Position numbers and translations under genes: made by a program
Source of the DNA: Rhizobacter sp. Root1221
GTDB lineage: Bacteria; Pseudomonadota; Gammaproteobacteria; Burkholderiales; Burkholderiaceae_C
Assembly: GCF_001425785.1 (NCBI RefSeq)
Contig: NZ_LMDI01000013.1
Coordinates: 1,606-65,605, forward strand
Length of the DNA stretch: 64,000 nucleotides
Direction: 5' to 3'
In this document: positions 54,859 to 63,980 of the stretch, in pieces
Numbering within the stretch: position 1 is the stretch's first letter
Layout: each line of letters begins with the position of its first letter
Notes under the pieces: model-generated
Seen by the model: only the letters and a program-made list of their open reading frames with translations
What the model was told of the DNA's origin: nothing
The model's database searches: none

Positions 54859-56445
54859 ATGCTCAATTTCCTCAAACGTGCCGTCCTGCCTGGCGGCGTC
54901 CCGGCCGGGGTCGTCGGCCGCCTCGTGTCCGGTCCGCCGGTCCACACCGAGGAGCATCTTTCCATCGACGTTCCCCGCTACCCCCCGTCTGACCCGGGGC
55001 TGCCCGCCGCACCCGTGCCTGCCATCGTCGCCTCGCAGCGCGACCTGATCGATCGCTTGCGCCGGGTGTCCGGGTTCGACGACCCCACATTCGAGAGCCG
55101 GTGCCTCGCGCCCATCCAGGGCGTGGCCCGTTATGTTCACCTGCTGCCCGCCACGGCCTTCGAGCACTTCGCGGGCGCCGGTGGCCTCTTTCGCTACTGC
55201 GTCGAGATGGCGCTCTTCAGCCGCCAGGCGGCGGAGGGCCGCATGTTCGCCCACGCCGCCTCTGCCGAAGCGCGGCGCGACCTGGAGCCGCGCTGGAAAT
55301 ACGCCTGTTTCCTGGCCGGCCTGCTGAGCGAACTGCACCGTCCCCTGGCGGCGCTGGTCGTCACCGACCCCACCGGCCGCGTCTGGCCCACGTTCCTCGG
55401 CAGCCTCGATGCCTGGCTGCGCGCGGTCCAGGCGGAGCGCTACCACGTGGCATGGCAGGGGCGCCCTCCGGGTCTGCCCGCCAGTGCCGAGGGGGCTGCC
55501 GTTTTCGGCGACATCATCCCCAAAGGTGCGCTGGCCTGGCTTAACGAGGCCTCGCCCGCGCTGGTGGCCGAGGTGTTCGGCACCGCGCTCGGCCAAGCCG
55601 GCACGGGTGGAGGCGTGGCCTCGGTGGTGGGCGCCACACGCGAGCGGGTGCTCCATGTCGAGGCCAGCACGCGGCGTACGCGGTACGGGCAACTGCGCGT
55701 GGGCCATCACCTGGAACTGTACCTTGTCGATGCCATCCGGCAGCGGGTTGCGGCAGGCGGTTGGGGCGCCAACCCGAGGCAAGGGCCGCTCTGGTTTGGC
55801 ACCGACGGCCTGTACCTCGAATGGCCCGTGGCGGCAGGCGCGATCCGCGACGACCTCCTGCGCAACGGCACCCCGGGCATCCCGCTGTGTGCCTTTACCC
55901 TGGCCGAGGTGCTGGGGCGTGCCGGCGTGCTCGCCGAAGTGTCCCCAGGGAATTGGCTGTGGCCCATCTGCACCGGTCCGTGCCATGACACAGCGCCGCC
56001 ACCCACGCATTGCAGCGCGTTGAAGTTCGCCGAACCCCGGTCCGTGCTGGGTTACTCCGACGTGCAACCTGCGGCCCACCGGTTCCATGGCGTGGTCGAG
56101 CCCGGCGAACACGCCGTGTTGCCGGCACCCTCGCAGGGCTTGGCGCCGGCCGAGGCCCGCATGGTCGATCAGTGGCGCCAATCCCTCGGCGCCCGGCGCA
56201 CCGATCTCCTCGTGTGGCTGCCCGGCCGGGGCCTCGCCGTCTCGCAGGACCTGATCGCATCGTCCGGCGCCGACCTGGCCGCGGTGGCCACGTCCCTGCA
56301 TCGGCGGCATTGGCTGGGGCGTGGTGACTGGCCATCGCCCCACGCCCGCGCGGGGCTGCTCGCCTTTGCAGGCACCCTCAAGCCCGGGCTGGTGCTCAAC
56401 GAGGCAGGCGCCCGCCAACTGGGTCTGGCTGTGCCACCCACGTGA
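54859..56445 (+). CDS. TraI_2-domain (MobH-relaxase-like) protein with non-canonical HD site
   Basis: A 528-residue protein. Residues about 60-330 match the TraI_2 domain of MobH relaxases (ARYVHLLPATAFEHFAGAGGL, split as RYVHLLPATAFEH and AGAGGLFRYCVEM). In MobH proteins the metal-binding histidine of GGLLxH and the HD of LLHDIGKP are conserved. Here they read GGLFRY (Y113) and LLSELHRP (S157, E158). A C-terminal winged-helix segment (ARAGLLAFAGTLKPGLVLNEAG) is present. I recall a TraI_2 subgroup beside Trb systems with a similar ELxR pattern, so this may be subfamily-wide. ATG at 54859 is chosen from homologous starts. Confidence 0.75.
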   Translation: MLNFLKRAVLPGGVPAGVVGRLVSGPPVHTEEHLSIDVPRYPPSDPGLPAAPVPAIVASQRDLIDRLRRVSGFDDPTFESRCLAPIQGVARYVHLLPATAFEHFAGAGGLFRYCVEMALFSRQAAEGRMFAHAASAEARRDLEPRWKYACFLAGLLSELHRPLAALVVTDPTGRVWPTFLGSLDAWLRAVQAERYHVAWQGRPPGLPASAEGAAVFGDIIPKGALAWLNEASPALVAEVFGTALGQAGTGGGVASVVGATRERVLHVEASTRRTRYGQLRVGHHLELYLVDAIRQRVAAGGWGANPRQGPLWFGTDGLYLEWPVAAGAIRDDLLRNGTPGIPLCAFTLAEVLGRAGVLAEVSPGNWLWPICTGPCHDTAPPPTHCSALKFAEPRSVLGYSDVQPAAHRFHGVVEPGEHAVLPAPSQGLAPAEARMVDQWRQSLGARRTDLLVWLPGRGLAVSQDLIASSGADLAAVATSLHRRHWLGRGDWPSPHARAGLLAFAGTLKPGLVLNEAGARQLGLAVPPT

Positions 56446-56449
56446 CTCC

Positions 56450-58360
56450 ATGCGCATCGCCAATGCCTTGCGCCCGGCCCACGAGGCGCGGTCGGCACTC
56501 GCCTGGGGGCTGGCCTTCGCATACGGCCTCGTGCTCTGGGCCACGTTCCGCCCCGACACCCGCCTGGCTGCGGCCTGCTGTGGCGGCACGCTGGCGTTGT
56601 GCTTCTGGCGCGGCTTGCAGGCGCGCACCTTGTGGCGGTTCAAGGTCGCCCTCGCGGGGACGCCGGTGCAGCACGTGTCGAGCGCCACCTTCGACCGCGC
56701 CCGCCCCGCACTCCGTGGCGACCTGTGGCTCGGTTGGGGCTACCGCTGGCAACCCGAACACACCCAGCTCTGCCACGACGTGCTCAAGCGTTCCCTGCGC
56801 GACATCTACCCGCCGGCCTGGTTCCTGCGTCTGCATGGGGTGCGCCACGACCCCGCCGCAGCGAAGGGGTTGGCCTGGGTGCACGGGCTGGCCCCCGAGC
56901 GCGACGTGGTCGTGCCGTTCGCTGCGCTCGAGGGGCATACGGCGGTGCTCGCCGTCACAGGCGCCCTCAAGACGGTGTTGGCCCGCCTGCTCGTGCACCA
57001 GCTCGCGAGCCGGGGCGACACCGTGATCGTGCTCGACCCCAAGGGCGACAAGGGCCTGGAGCAGGTGTGCCGCGACGTGACCTTGCGCCTTGGGCAGGCG
57101 GAGCGCTTCCTCAAGTTCCATCCCGCATTCCCGTCGCAGAGTTTCCGCTTCGACGCGCTGGCCAACTGGGACCGCGACACCCAGGTTGCCTCCCGCGTCC
57201 GGCTGCTGATGGGACACACGGCCGAGGACCCGTTCAGTGCCTTCGTGTGGATGACCATCACCGACATCGTCCGGGCCTTGAAGCGCGCGGGGCGGCGGGT
57301 GACACTGCAATCGCTGCTCGACACGGTCCGCTCGCGCCACACCGCCGAGGCGCTGGCGCTGGAAGTGCTTGAAGCCTTTCTTGACGCGCGCCGGGCGGCC
57401 CATGTCCCAGGCGCTTCCGCTTCGGCGCCGGCCGCGGGCGGCGACACCGCCAGGCGCCCGGGCCGCCACGCCGCCGCAGCGTTCTCGGACCCCCGCCTGG
57501 CACATGCCGTGCACCGGTTCCGCACCGAGGTGCCTTCGGCCTCACAACCGGCGGACATCGCGGGTTACCTGTCGTCGCTGGAGGCCGATCCCCAGTGGTT
57601 CGCGAAGATGGTCGTGGGCCTCACGCCGATCCTGATGCGCCTGACCGCCGGCGACCTCGGTCCGCTGCTGTCACCCGACCACACCGACCTGGCCGACACC
57701 CGCCCGGTGTGTTCCACCCGGCAATGGATCGAAGGGCGACACGTCGTGTACGTGGGCCTGGATGCGCTCTCGGACACCGCGGTCGCCGAAAGCCTGGCCG
57801 CGCTGATGCTGGCCGACCTGGCCGGAACGGCCGGAGACCTCTACAACCACGGGCCCGCCGATGGCGCCGCGCCGCGCCGCGTGCACGTGCTGTGTGACGA
57901 GTGGGGCGATCTCGTCTGCGAGCCCGTGATCCAGCTCGCCAACAAGGGGCGCGGTGCGGGCGTGGTGTTGTACCTGTTCGGCCAGACCGTGTCGGACCTG
58001 GTGGTCAAGCTGGGTGACGAAGGCCGCGCCAAACGCATCCTCGGGAACATGAACAACTTCATCGTGGGTGCCACGTCCGACGCCGACACCCTCGACTTCA
58101 TGGCCCGCAAGTTCGGCGAGACCGTGGTTCGGCGAACCACGGTGTCCCAGGGGACCGGCCAGAAGACCGAGGACACCGGCCTCGAATACGCCGCCACCCG
58201 CCAGACCAGCGTGACCGAGCAGGCCCTGGAACTGGTGCCTCCCCAGGTGCTGATGAGCCTGCCCGATCTCCAATACGTCGCCATCGTCAACCGGGCCCAG
58301 GTGTACAAGGGACGCATCCCGGTGCTCACCTTCGATCCGCCGGCAAAGGGGCGCGCTTGA
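56450..58360 (+). CDS. TraD-like type IV coupling protein with degenerate Walker A
   Basis: A 636-residue protein with two N-terminal membrane helices, then GLAWVHGL and LEGHTAVL leading into the P-loop region. Where coupling proteins have a GxxxxGKT loop, this one reads AVTGALKT (168-175): both key glycines are replaced but the lysine and threonine remain. The following VIVLDPKGDKGL and the Walker B CDEWGDL (D483, E484) are kept, as are KRILGNMNNFIVG and later RQTSVTEQALELVP. It would link substrates to the secretion channel if ATP is still bound. Starts four bases after the TraI_2 stop and overlaps the DUF4400 gene. Confidence 0.8.
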   Translation: MRIANALRPAHEARSALAWGLAFAYGLVLWATFRPDTRLAAACCGGTLALCFWRGLQARTLWRFKVALAGTPVQHVSSATFDRARPALRGDLWLGWGYRWQPEHTQLCHDVLKRSLRDIYPPAWFLRLHGVRHDPAAAKGLAWVHGLAPERDVVVPFAALEGHTAVLAVTGALKTVLARLLVHQLASRGDTVIVLDPKGDKGLEQVCRDVTLRLGQAERFLKFHPAFPSQSFRFDALANWDRDTQVASRVRLLMGHTAEDPFSAFVWMTITDIVRALKRAGRRVTLQSLLDTVRSRHTAEALALEVLEAFLDARRAAHVPGASASAPAAGGDTARRPGRHAAAAFSDPRLAHAVHRFRTEVPSASQPADIAGYLSSLEADPQWFAKMVVGLTPILMRLTAGDLGPLLSPDHTDLADTRPVCSTRQWIEGRHVVYVGLDALSDTAVAESLAALMLADLAGTAGDLYNHGPADGAAPRRVHVLCDEWGDLVCEPVIQLANKGRGAGVVLYLFGQTVSDLVVKLGDEGRAKRILGNMNNFIVGATSDADTLDFMARKFGETVVRRTTVSQGTGQKTEDTGLEYAATRQTSVTEQALELVPPQVLMSLPDLQYVAIVNRAQVYKGRIPVLTFDPPAKGRA

Positions 58361-58995
58361 CGCGGCGATCCCACCTGGCCGCGTGGCTGCTGCTGTGCCT
58401 GGCCGGGCTGGTGGTGTGGCCGTGGTGGATGGGGCCCGAGCGGCTCGTGGAGCGCGCCCGCGACGAAGCGGCGGTCACACACCGGGCGTTCGGACCACGT
58501 GTGGCCGCGGTGCTGCTGTCCGCGGCCGGTGGGGCGCAGGTGGTGTTCGGCCACCACGGCATCGATGACCTGGTCCGCAGCGGGGGCCGGGTGTCGCCGC
58601 CCGATGCCCGCCAGGATCGCTACCTCTCGGTGGTTTCGCGCCTGGTCGTGTCGCAGGCCGAGCGCTACCTCGTGGCCCTGCGCCTCCAGTTCCACACCAC
58701 CGTACTGCGGGCGCTCGGCGTGGGGGCCTGGTGTGTGCTGCTGCTGCCGTTGTGCGCTGCCGCGGTCGTGGACGGCATGGTGCAGCGCGCCGTCAAGGCC
58801 GCCACGTTCGGCTACCAGAACCCGGCCGCTTTCGCGGTGGCGTCCCACCTGTTCATCGCGAGCGCCATGGTGCCCATCGCCGTGCTCGTGGTGCCGTTTG
58901 CGGTGCCGCCGCTGTTCATGCCGGCATGGCTGGCCGCCGCGTTGCTGCCGCTGTGGGTCGCCATCGCGCACATGCAGCCGGTCTTCACGCGATGA
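58357..58995 (+). CDS. DUF4400 family integrative-element membrane protein
   Basis: A 212-residue protein with about four hydrophobic segments (residues near 8-25, 118-140, 155-185 and 188-205). The VVDGMVQRAVKAATFGYQNPA stretch, split as VVDGMVQRAVK and FGYQNPAAF, is typical of DUF4400, usually found next to TraD in integrative conjugative elements. Its start overlaps the TraD-like stop by four bases. It is probably a partner of the coupling protein in the inner membrane; the exact role is not known. Confidence 0.75.
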   Translation: MTRRSHLAAWLLLCLAGLVVWPWWMGPERLVERARDEAAVTHRAFGPRVAAVLLSAAGGAQVVFGHHGIDDLVRSGGRVSPPDARQDRYLSVVSRLVVSQAERYLVALRLQFHTTVLRALGVGAWCVLLLPLCAAAVVDGMVQRAVKAATFGYQNPAAFAVASHLFIASAMVPIAVLVVPFAVPPLFMPAWLAAALLPLWVAIAHMQPVFTR

Positions 58996-59077
58996 CCTGA
59001 ACACGACCCCGCGGGCGGGCACTTTCGGGGCCGCTTGTGCAGGTGGTCCGCGCCCGGGTACTTCCAGAATCGTGGGC

Positions 59078-60055
59078 ATGGAACACCCCGGCCTGTCGTT
59101 TGCACTGATGTCCGTCGAGCCCTTGCGCCCGCTGATGGAAGACCACGAGGTCATCGAAATCTCCATCAACGCGCAGGACGTGTGGGTCGAGCGCCTGGGG
59201 CGCTCACCCGAGCTCACCGGCCTCCAGCTCACCGACAACCAGGTGGTCGGCATGATCGTCAACCTCGCGAACATTTCGCGCCGCGAGGTCGACCTGCACG
59301 ACGGCAACAAGCTCGCCATCGTGTCGGCCCGCCTGCCGGGCTTTCGCATCGAGGCCCAGCTGTCGCCGGTGGCGGTCAACGGCCCGTACGTGTCGATTCG
59401 CCGCCACAACAGCCGCGTGCTCACGCTCGACGACTACGTCCGCGAAGGCCAGCTCGCCGCATCCCATGCGGCCTTCCTGCGCCGCGCCGTGCAGGCCCAC
59501 GAAACCATGCTGGTGGTGGGTGGCACCAGCACCGGCAAGACCACATTCCTCAACGCGCTCATCCAGGAAATCGACCGCAGCGAACGCCTGCTGCTGATCG
59601 AAACCATCCCCGAGCTGGTGGTGCCGCACCGCAACGTCGTGCGCCTCGAGGCCGACGACGAGCAGGGCTACCCGGTCCACCGGCTGCTGAAGTCCGCCCT
59701 GCGCAGCCGCCCCGACCGCATCCTCGTGGGCGAGGTGCGGGGCGGCGAAGCCTTCGACTTCATGGACGCCGCCAACACGGGCCACCCCGGGTCCATGGGC
59801 ACGGTGCACGCGAACTCCGCCCGCGAAGGCATCGACCGCCTCGAGAACCTCGTGCTCGAAGGCCGCCCGGCCATGCCGCTGTCCGCCATCAAGACCCGCA
59901 TTGCCCAGACCTTCAACCTCGTCGTCCACATGGAGCGCCGCCGCATCGGCGACCGCTGGGTGCGCCGGCTGGGTGAAGTGCTGCAACTCGCCGGGTACGA
60001 CATCCCAAGCCAGACCTACCGCACCCAAACCGTCTTCACCCAGGAACCCGCATGA
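59078..60055 (+). CDS. trbB: TrbB/VirB11-type secretion ATPase
   Basis: A 325-residue hexameric ATPase that powers pilus assembly and substrate transfer. It has Walker A GGTSTGKTT (148-156), the IETIPELV Asp-box region, ILVGEVRGGEAFDFMDAANTG-type Walker B (split as ILVGEVRGGEA and DAANTGHPGSMGTVHANS). All catalytic motifs are intact. ATG at 59078; GTG at 59072 is possible. The order trbB-C-D-E-J that follows is that of RP4 and Ti-plasmid Trb systems. Confidence 0.93.
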   Translation: MEHPGLSFALMSVEPLRPLMEDHEVIEISINAQDVWVERLGRSPELTGLQLTDNQVVGMIVNLANISRREVDLHDGNKLAIVSARLPGFRIEAQLSPVAVNGPYVSIRRHNSRVLTLDDYVREGQLAASHAAFLRRAVQAHETMLVVGGTSTGKTTFLNALIQEIDRSERLLLIETIPELVVPHRNVVRLEADDEQGYPVHRLLKSALRSRPDRILVGEVRGGEAFDFMDAANTGHPGSMGTVHANSAREGIDRLENLVLEGRPAMPLSAIKTRIAQTFNLVVHMERRRIGDRWVRRLGEVLQLAGYDIPSQTYRTQTVFTQEPA

Positions 60056-60411
60056 AACGTTTCCCGACAGCCTTCCGCGCGCCGCGCCCCATCACCTTGC
60101 CTGCAGCCGCATTGCTCGCGCTGGCGTCCGCCTTGGTCCTCGTGCCACAACCGGCCGAAGCGGCATCCGTGTTCAACGGGTTCCCCCTCGTCGACGACGT
60201 GCTGTGCGGCTTCTTTGCCTACAGCCGCACCAAGCTCGCCCCCATGATCGCAGGCATCGTGCTGATCTTCTCCGTCGTGGGGCACTGGCTCGGCAGCGGC
60301 AAGATGTGGAGCACCATGTTGTACGTGGGTCTCGGGCTGGGCATCGTGCTCGGCGCCGGATCGGCGCTGGCGTCGTACACCGGCGTGGCCGCCAGCTGCA
60401 TCGCATCATGA
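60052..60411 (+). CDS. trbC: TrbC/VirB2-type pilin
   Basis: A 119-residue prepilin. An N-terminal signal (ITLPAAALLALASALVLV, cleavage near AEA) precedes a mature part of about 80 residues with two hydrophobic helices (MIAGIVLIFSVVGHWLG and MLYVGLGLGIVLGAGSALA). A cysteine pair (C56 region and C near the end) may form a disulfide. It would be the major pilin of the transfer pilus. Start overlaps the trbB stop (ATGA). Confidence 0.87.
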   Translation: MKRFPTAFRAPRPITLPAAALLALASALVLVPQPAEAASVFNGFPLVDDVLCGFFAYSRTKLAPMIAGIVLIFSVVGHWLGSGKMWSTMLYVGLGLGIVLGAGSALASYTGVAASCIAS

Positions 60412-60713
60412 CCCGAAGCAGCTCCGTGTTTCACATGAGCCTGAACCGGCCGCGACTGGTGGCAGGTGTGGGTTCCGAAGCCTTCGGCCTCATCGTGGTG
60501 ATGGGGGTGATGGCGATGAACCTGCGCAGCCTGCCCATTGCGCTGAGCATCCCGCCCATGTTCCTGTTCCTGCGCTGGGTGTATCGCAAGGATGCCGTGC
60601 TGCTGAAGGCCTTCCTGGGCTACCTCAAGCAGGCCGACCTGTACGACCCCTGGGTGCGCGCGCCCGTGGCGGCGCAGCGCCCGCCCGGTTTCGGAAGGGG
60701 GCTGTTTTGCTGA
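60408..60713 (+). CDS. trbD: TrbD/VirB3-type inner-membrane protein
   Basis: A 101-residue protein with the VirB3 pattern: a short lead (MSLNRPRLVAGVGSEAFG), two membrane helices (LIVVMGVMAMNL and IALSIPPMFLFLRWV) and a conserved end with DPWVRAPVAAQ. It partners VirB4. The ATG at 60408 overlaps the trbC stop; the end overlaps the TTG of trbE. Confidence 0.87.
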   Translation: MTRSSSVFHMSLNRPRLVAGVGSEAFGLIVVMGVMAMNLRSLPIALSIPPMFLFLRWVYRKDAVLLKAFLGYLKQADLYDPWVRAPVAAQRPPGFGRGLFC

Positions 60714-63214
60714 ACCTCCGCCATCTCACGTCCGCCTACAACCAGGGCACCCGCAGCTATGCCGAGCTGCTGCCATGGTTCAAGGACGTCACCCCCGGGC
60801 TCGTGCTGAACCTCGACGGCAGTCTGCTGGCCGCGTTCGAATACTGCGGGAACGACATCGAAAGTTCCAATGAACACGAGCGCGCCGCGTGCCTCGACTC
60901 GGTGGACGTGGCCTGGAAAGCCTTCGACGACCACAACACCGTGTGGACCTTCCTGGACAAGCGGCGCAAGCAGTATGGCGAGGCCAGCACCATCGCCAAC
61001 CCGGTGGCCCGGTACGTCGACGACACCTGGCGCGCGCGCATCGACAACGGGCAGCTGGGTGTGCTGCGCCACGTCCTGTGCATCGCCTACCAGCCGTTCG
61101 GCGGCAGCGCCGGCTTCTTCGACGAGGTGGGTGACCGCGTGGTGTCGCGTGGCCAGTCGTTTCCCCAGGCGCTGGCGGGCATTGCACGGCAACGGCTGTC
61201 CCGCAAGACCCAGATCGAACGCATGGAAGGCCGGCTCACGGCAGCCATCGATGCCTTCGAAGCCCAGCTGACTCAATTTTTCAACACGCTGTCGGCCCGG
61301 CTGGCGCTCAAGCGCCTGCTGCGCGAGGAGTTGCGGGCCGAACTCGCCAACCGGGCCAACATCGCGTCGCCGCGCGCGGCGGTGAACGTGCCACCCGATG
61401 GCCTGTACTTCCTGAACACCCTGGTGCCCACCGACACCCTGTACCGCGAGGCCGGCGGCACCATCCGCTTCGAATCGTCCGCCGGGTGCCGCTACGTCAC
61501 GATGCACAGCGTCAAGGCCTACCCCGGCGAGGCCCAGAACGCCCCCATCGAACAATTGCTTGGGGTGGCCAGCGACTTCACGCTCGCCAGCATGTTCCGC
61601 TTCGTCGACACCGAACGGGCCAAGAAGCTCATCCAGGACCAGGAGCAGCACTACCGGTCCAACGTCAAGGGGCCGCTCGTGCAGGCCATGGAGAAGCTCA
61701 CCGGCATCGAATCCGAACGGGTCAACCACGGCATGGCGGCACTGGCCGACGACGCCCAGACCGCGCTGATCGAACTCACGAAGGAGTCCGTGGGCTACGG
61801 CTACCACGCCATGGCGGTGCAGGTCATCGCCGACACGCGTGAAGACAACCAGCAGGCGTCCCAGCACATCTACGCCATCCTGAACAACGCCGGGTACGGC
61901 CTCGTGAAGGAGAACGTGAACGTGTTGTCGGCGTTCGCCGTGACGCTGCCCGGCGCGGCCGACGCCGTGCTTCGCACGAGCCTCGTCAGCACGCGCAACA
62001 TGTCCGACCTCACCATCGTGCGCACGCTCAACAGCGGCCTGGCGAACAACCCGCACCTCTCCGAGCAGCGTGGGGTGTTCAGCGAACCGCTGGTGTTGTT
62101 GCCCACGCGCACCGACGTGCCCGAGCGGTTCTCGCTGCACGTGGGCGACGTGGGGCACTTCATGGTGGTGGGCCCGGCCGGCGCCGGCAAGACCACGTTG
62201 ATGAACTTCCTGATCACGCACTGGCAGCGCTATGCACCGTGCCGGGTGATCGTGGTCGACAAGGGGTTCTCCAACTACATCACGCTGAAGGCGCTGGGTG
62301 GCGAGTACATCAGCCTGCAGGACGGGCAGGTCGATGCCGCGATGAACCCGGCCCGGTGGATCGCGCGCCCGGCCACGGTGCCGAAGTTCCGCCGCTGGGT
62401 CGAACTGGCGTTGCGGGCGTTCGACGACACCCCGCTCACGCCCGAGAACGTGCAGGTGCTCGACAAGGCCATCCTTCTCGCCGCCGGCCAGGGCGGTGCC
62501 CACACGCTGTCGAAGCTCTACATGCTGATCGCGGGGCAGGACAAGGCGCTGGCGAGCCGCCTCCATGCGTGGACCCGTGCCTCCGATCGCTATGGCATGT
62601 TCTTCGACAACCCGGAGGACCGCTTCGCGCTGTCCGACGTCACCGGCATCGAGGTGGGGGGGCTCCTGGCCGACCACAGCCTCGCGCCGGCCATGCTCGC
62701 GTACCTGTTCGAGGTGGTGGAAGAAAAGGTGGACGACGCCACCCGCCCCACGCTGATCTACCTCGAGGAAGCCTGGTACCTGCTGCAGAACGCAGCGTTC
62801 CGCCACATGTTCGAAGACTGGATCAAGACCATGCGCAAACGCAACGCGTGCGTGGGCATCGCCACCCAGTCGCTGAAGGACGTGCGTGACAGCCCCATCA
62901 GCGCCACGTTGAACGACAACATCAAGACGCGCATCTTCCTGCCCAACCTCCAGGCCTTCGACAGCCGCGACGTGTACCGCGACATGCTGGGCCTGCAGGA
63001 CCACGAGATCGAGGTGATCCGCAACGCACGGCAGAAGCGCGACTACTACATCGTGCAGGACACCCGCCGGCGGCTCGTCGACGTGCAACTGCCGCCCGAG
63101 ATCCTGTCGCTGACCCGCAGCGATGCGCGGGCAAAGAAGATCTTCCAGCGCGAACTGGCGCGTGGTGGTGACAACTGGTTGGCCAGGTACATGCAGGAGG
63201 TGATTCATGGTTGA
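60707..63214 (+). CDS. trbE: TrbE/VirB4-type secretion ATPase
   Basis: An 835-residue ATPase. The N-terminal half (to about 430) is the VirB4 CagE/TrbE domain; the C-terminal half has Walker A GPAGAGKTT (489-497) and Walker B LIYLEEAWYLL, with ATQSLKDVRDSPI later. All motifs are intact. The TTG start at 60707 has GGAAGGGGG upstream and overlaps the trbD stop. It is the energising core of the secretion channel. Confidence 0.94.
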   Translation: MLNLRHLTSAYNQGTRSYAELLPWFKDVTPGLVLNLDGSLLAAFEYCGNDIESSNEHERAACLDSVDVAWKAFDDHNTVWTFLDKRRKQYGEASTIANPVARYVDDTWRARIDNGQLGVLRHVLCIAYQPFGGSAGFFDEVGDRVVSRGQSFPQALAGIARQRLSRKTQIERMEGRLTAAIDAFEAQLTQFFNTLSARLALKRLLREELRAELANRANIASPRAAVNVPPDGLYFLNTLVPTDTLYREAGGTIRFESSAGCRYVTMHSVKAYPGEAQNAPIEQLLGVASDFTLASMFRFVDTERAKKLIQDQEQHYRSNVKGPLVQAMEKLTGIESERVNHGMAALADDAQTALIELTKESVGYGYHAMAVQVIADTREDNQQASQHIYAILNNAGYGLVKENVNVLSAFAVTLPGAADAVLRTSLVSTRNMSDLTIVRTLNSGLANNPHLSEQRGVFSEPLVLLPTRTDVPERFSLHVGDVGHFMVVGPAGAGKTTLMNFLITHWQRYAPCRVIVVDKGFSNYITLKALGGEYISLQDGQVDAAMNPARWIARPATVPKFRRWVELALRAFDDTPLTPENVQVLDKAILLAAGQGGAHTLSKLYMLIAGQDKALASRLHAWTRASDRYGMFFDNPEDRFALSDVTGIEVGGLLADHSLAPAMLAYLFEVVEEKVDDATRPTLIYLEEAWYLLQNAAFRHMFEDWIKTMRKRNACVGIATQSLKDVRDSPISATLNDNIKTRIFLPNLQAFDSRDVYRDMLGLQDHEIEVIRNARQKRDYYIVQDTRRRLVDVQLPPEILSLTRSDARAKKIFQRELARGGDNWLARYMQEVIHG

Positions 63215-63980
63215 TGTGAAACGTGCGGTGGCGACGGCGCTGGTCCTGTCGCTCGGTCTGGGCGTGGCGCCCGCGCGGGCCTTCCCGGTCATCGACGCGG
63301 CGAACCTGATCCAGAACTTCATGGCCGCGTACCAGTCCCTCCAGCAGGTGACCACGCTCTATTCGCAACTGCAGACGCAGTGGCAACAGCTTCGAACCAT
63401 GCAGCAGCAGCTCAAGACGATGGACCCGTCGCAGATCGCCGGCATCGTGGGCGACATCACCGGCATCGAGGAGCTGCACCAGATCGAGCGCGCGCTGGCC
63501 GCCCACCGTGACCTGCTCGGTTCGATCAAGAAGGTCAAGGACGGTTTCGACGAGCGGCTCGACACCGCGAAGCTGATGAAACTCACTTGGAAGGAGTACG
63601 TGGCGTGGGAGCAGAACCGCCTCGCCCGGCGGGAGGAGGGCGCGATGGCGAGGGTCAACGCCGAGATCCATGCCATGAAACGCATCGAGAGCGACTACGA
63701 GTTCGCTCGCGAGCAGGCGTCGAAGATCGCCAGCACGTCCGGCACACACGAGGCGGTGCAGCAGATGAACGTGCAGATGAACCGCGTGATCCAGCAGAAC
63801 GCGGAGCTGATGCGCCAGCTGTCAACCGCGTTCGGCCGGGCCACGGCCGAGCGCGAGATGCAGGAGGCCGAAGACAAGGCCCGGGCGAAGGCCCAGGAAG
63901 ACGCCTACCGCGCGGTGGCCGAGGCCGCGCGGGTGGCCGACCGGGCCGCCATCGAAAAATGGTCGGCCGGGCGTCGGTGA
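63207..63980 (+). CDS. trbJ: TrbJ/VirB5-type minor pilin
   Basis: A 257-residue exported protein with a signal peptide (MVDVKRAVATALVLSLGLGV, cleavage after ARA). The mature part is almost wholly helical with coiled-coil stretches (LQTQWQQLRTMQQQLKTM, REMQEAEDKARAKAQED). It resembles VirB5-like TrbJ, which caps the pilus tip. ATG at 63207 overlaps the trbE stop by eight bases. Confidence 0.87.
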   Translation: MVDVKRAVATALVLSLGLGVAPARAFPVIDAANLIQNFMAAYQSLQQVTTLYSQLQTQWQQLRTMQQQLKTMDPSQIAGIVGDITGIEELHQIERALAAHRDLLGSIKKVKDGFDERLDTAKLMKLTWKEYVAWEQNRLARREEGAMARVNAEIHAMKRIESDYEFAREQASKIASTSGTHEAVQQMNVQMNRVIQQNAELMRQLSTAFGRATAEREMQEAEDKARAKAQEDAYRAVAEAARVADRAAIEKWSAGRR

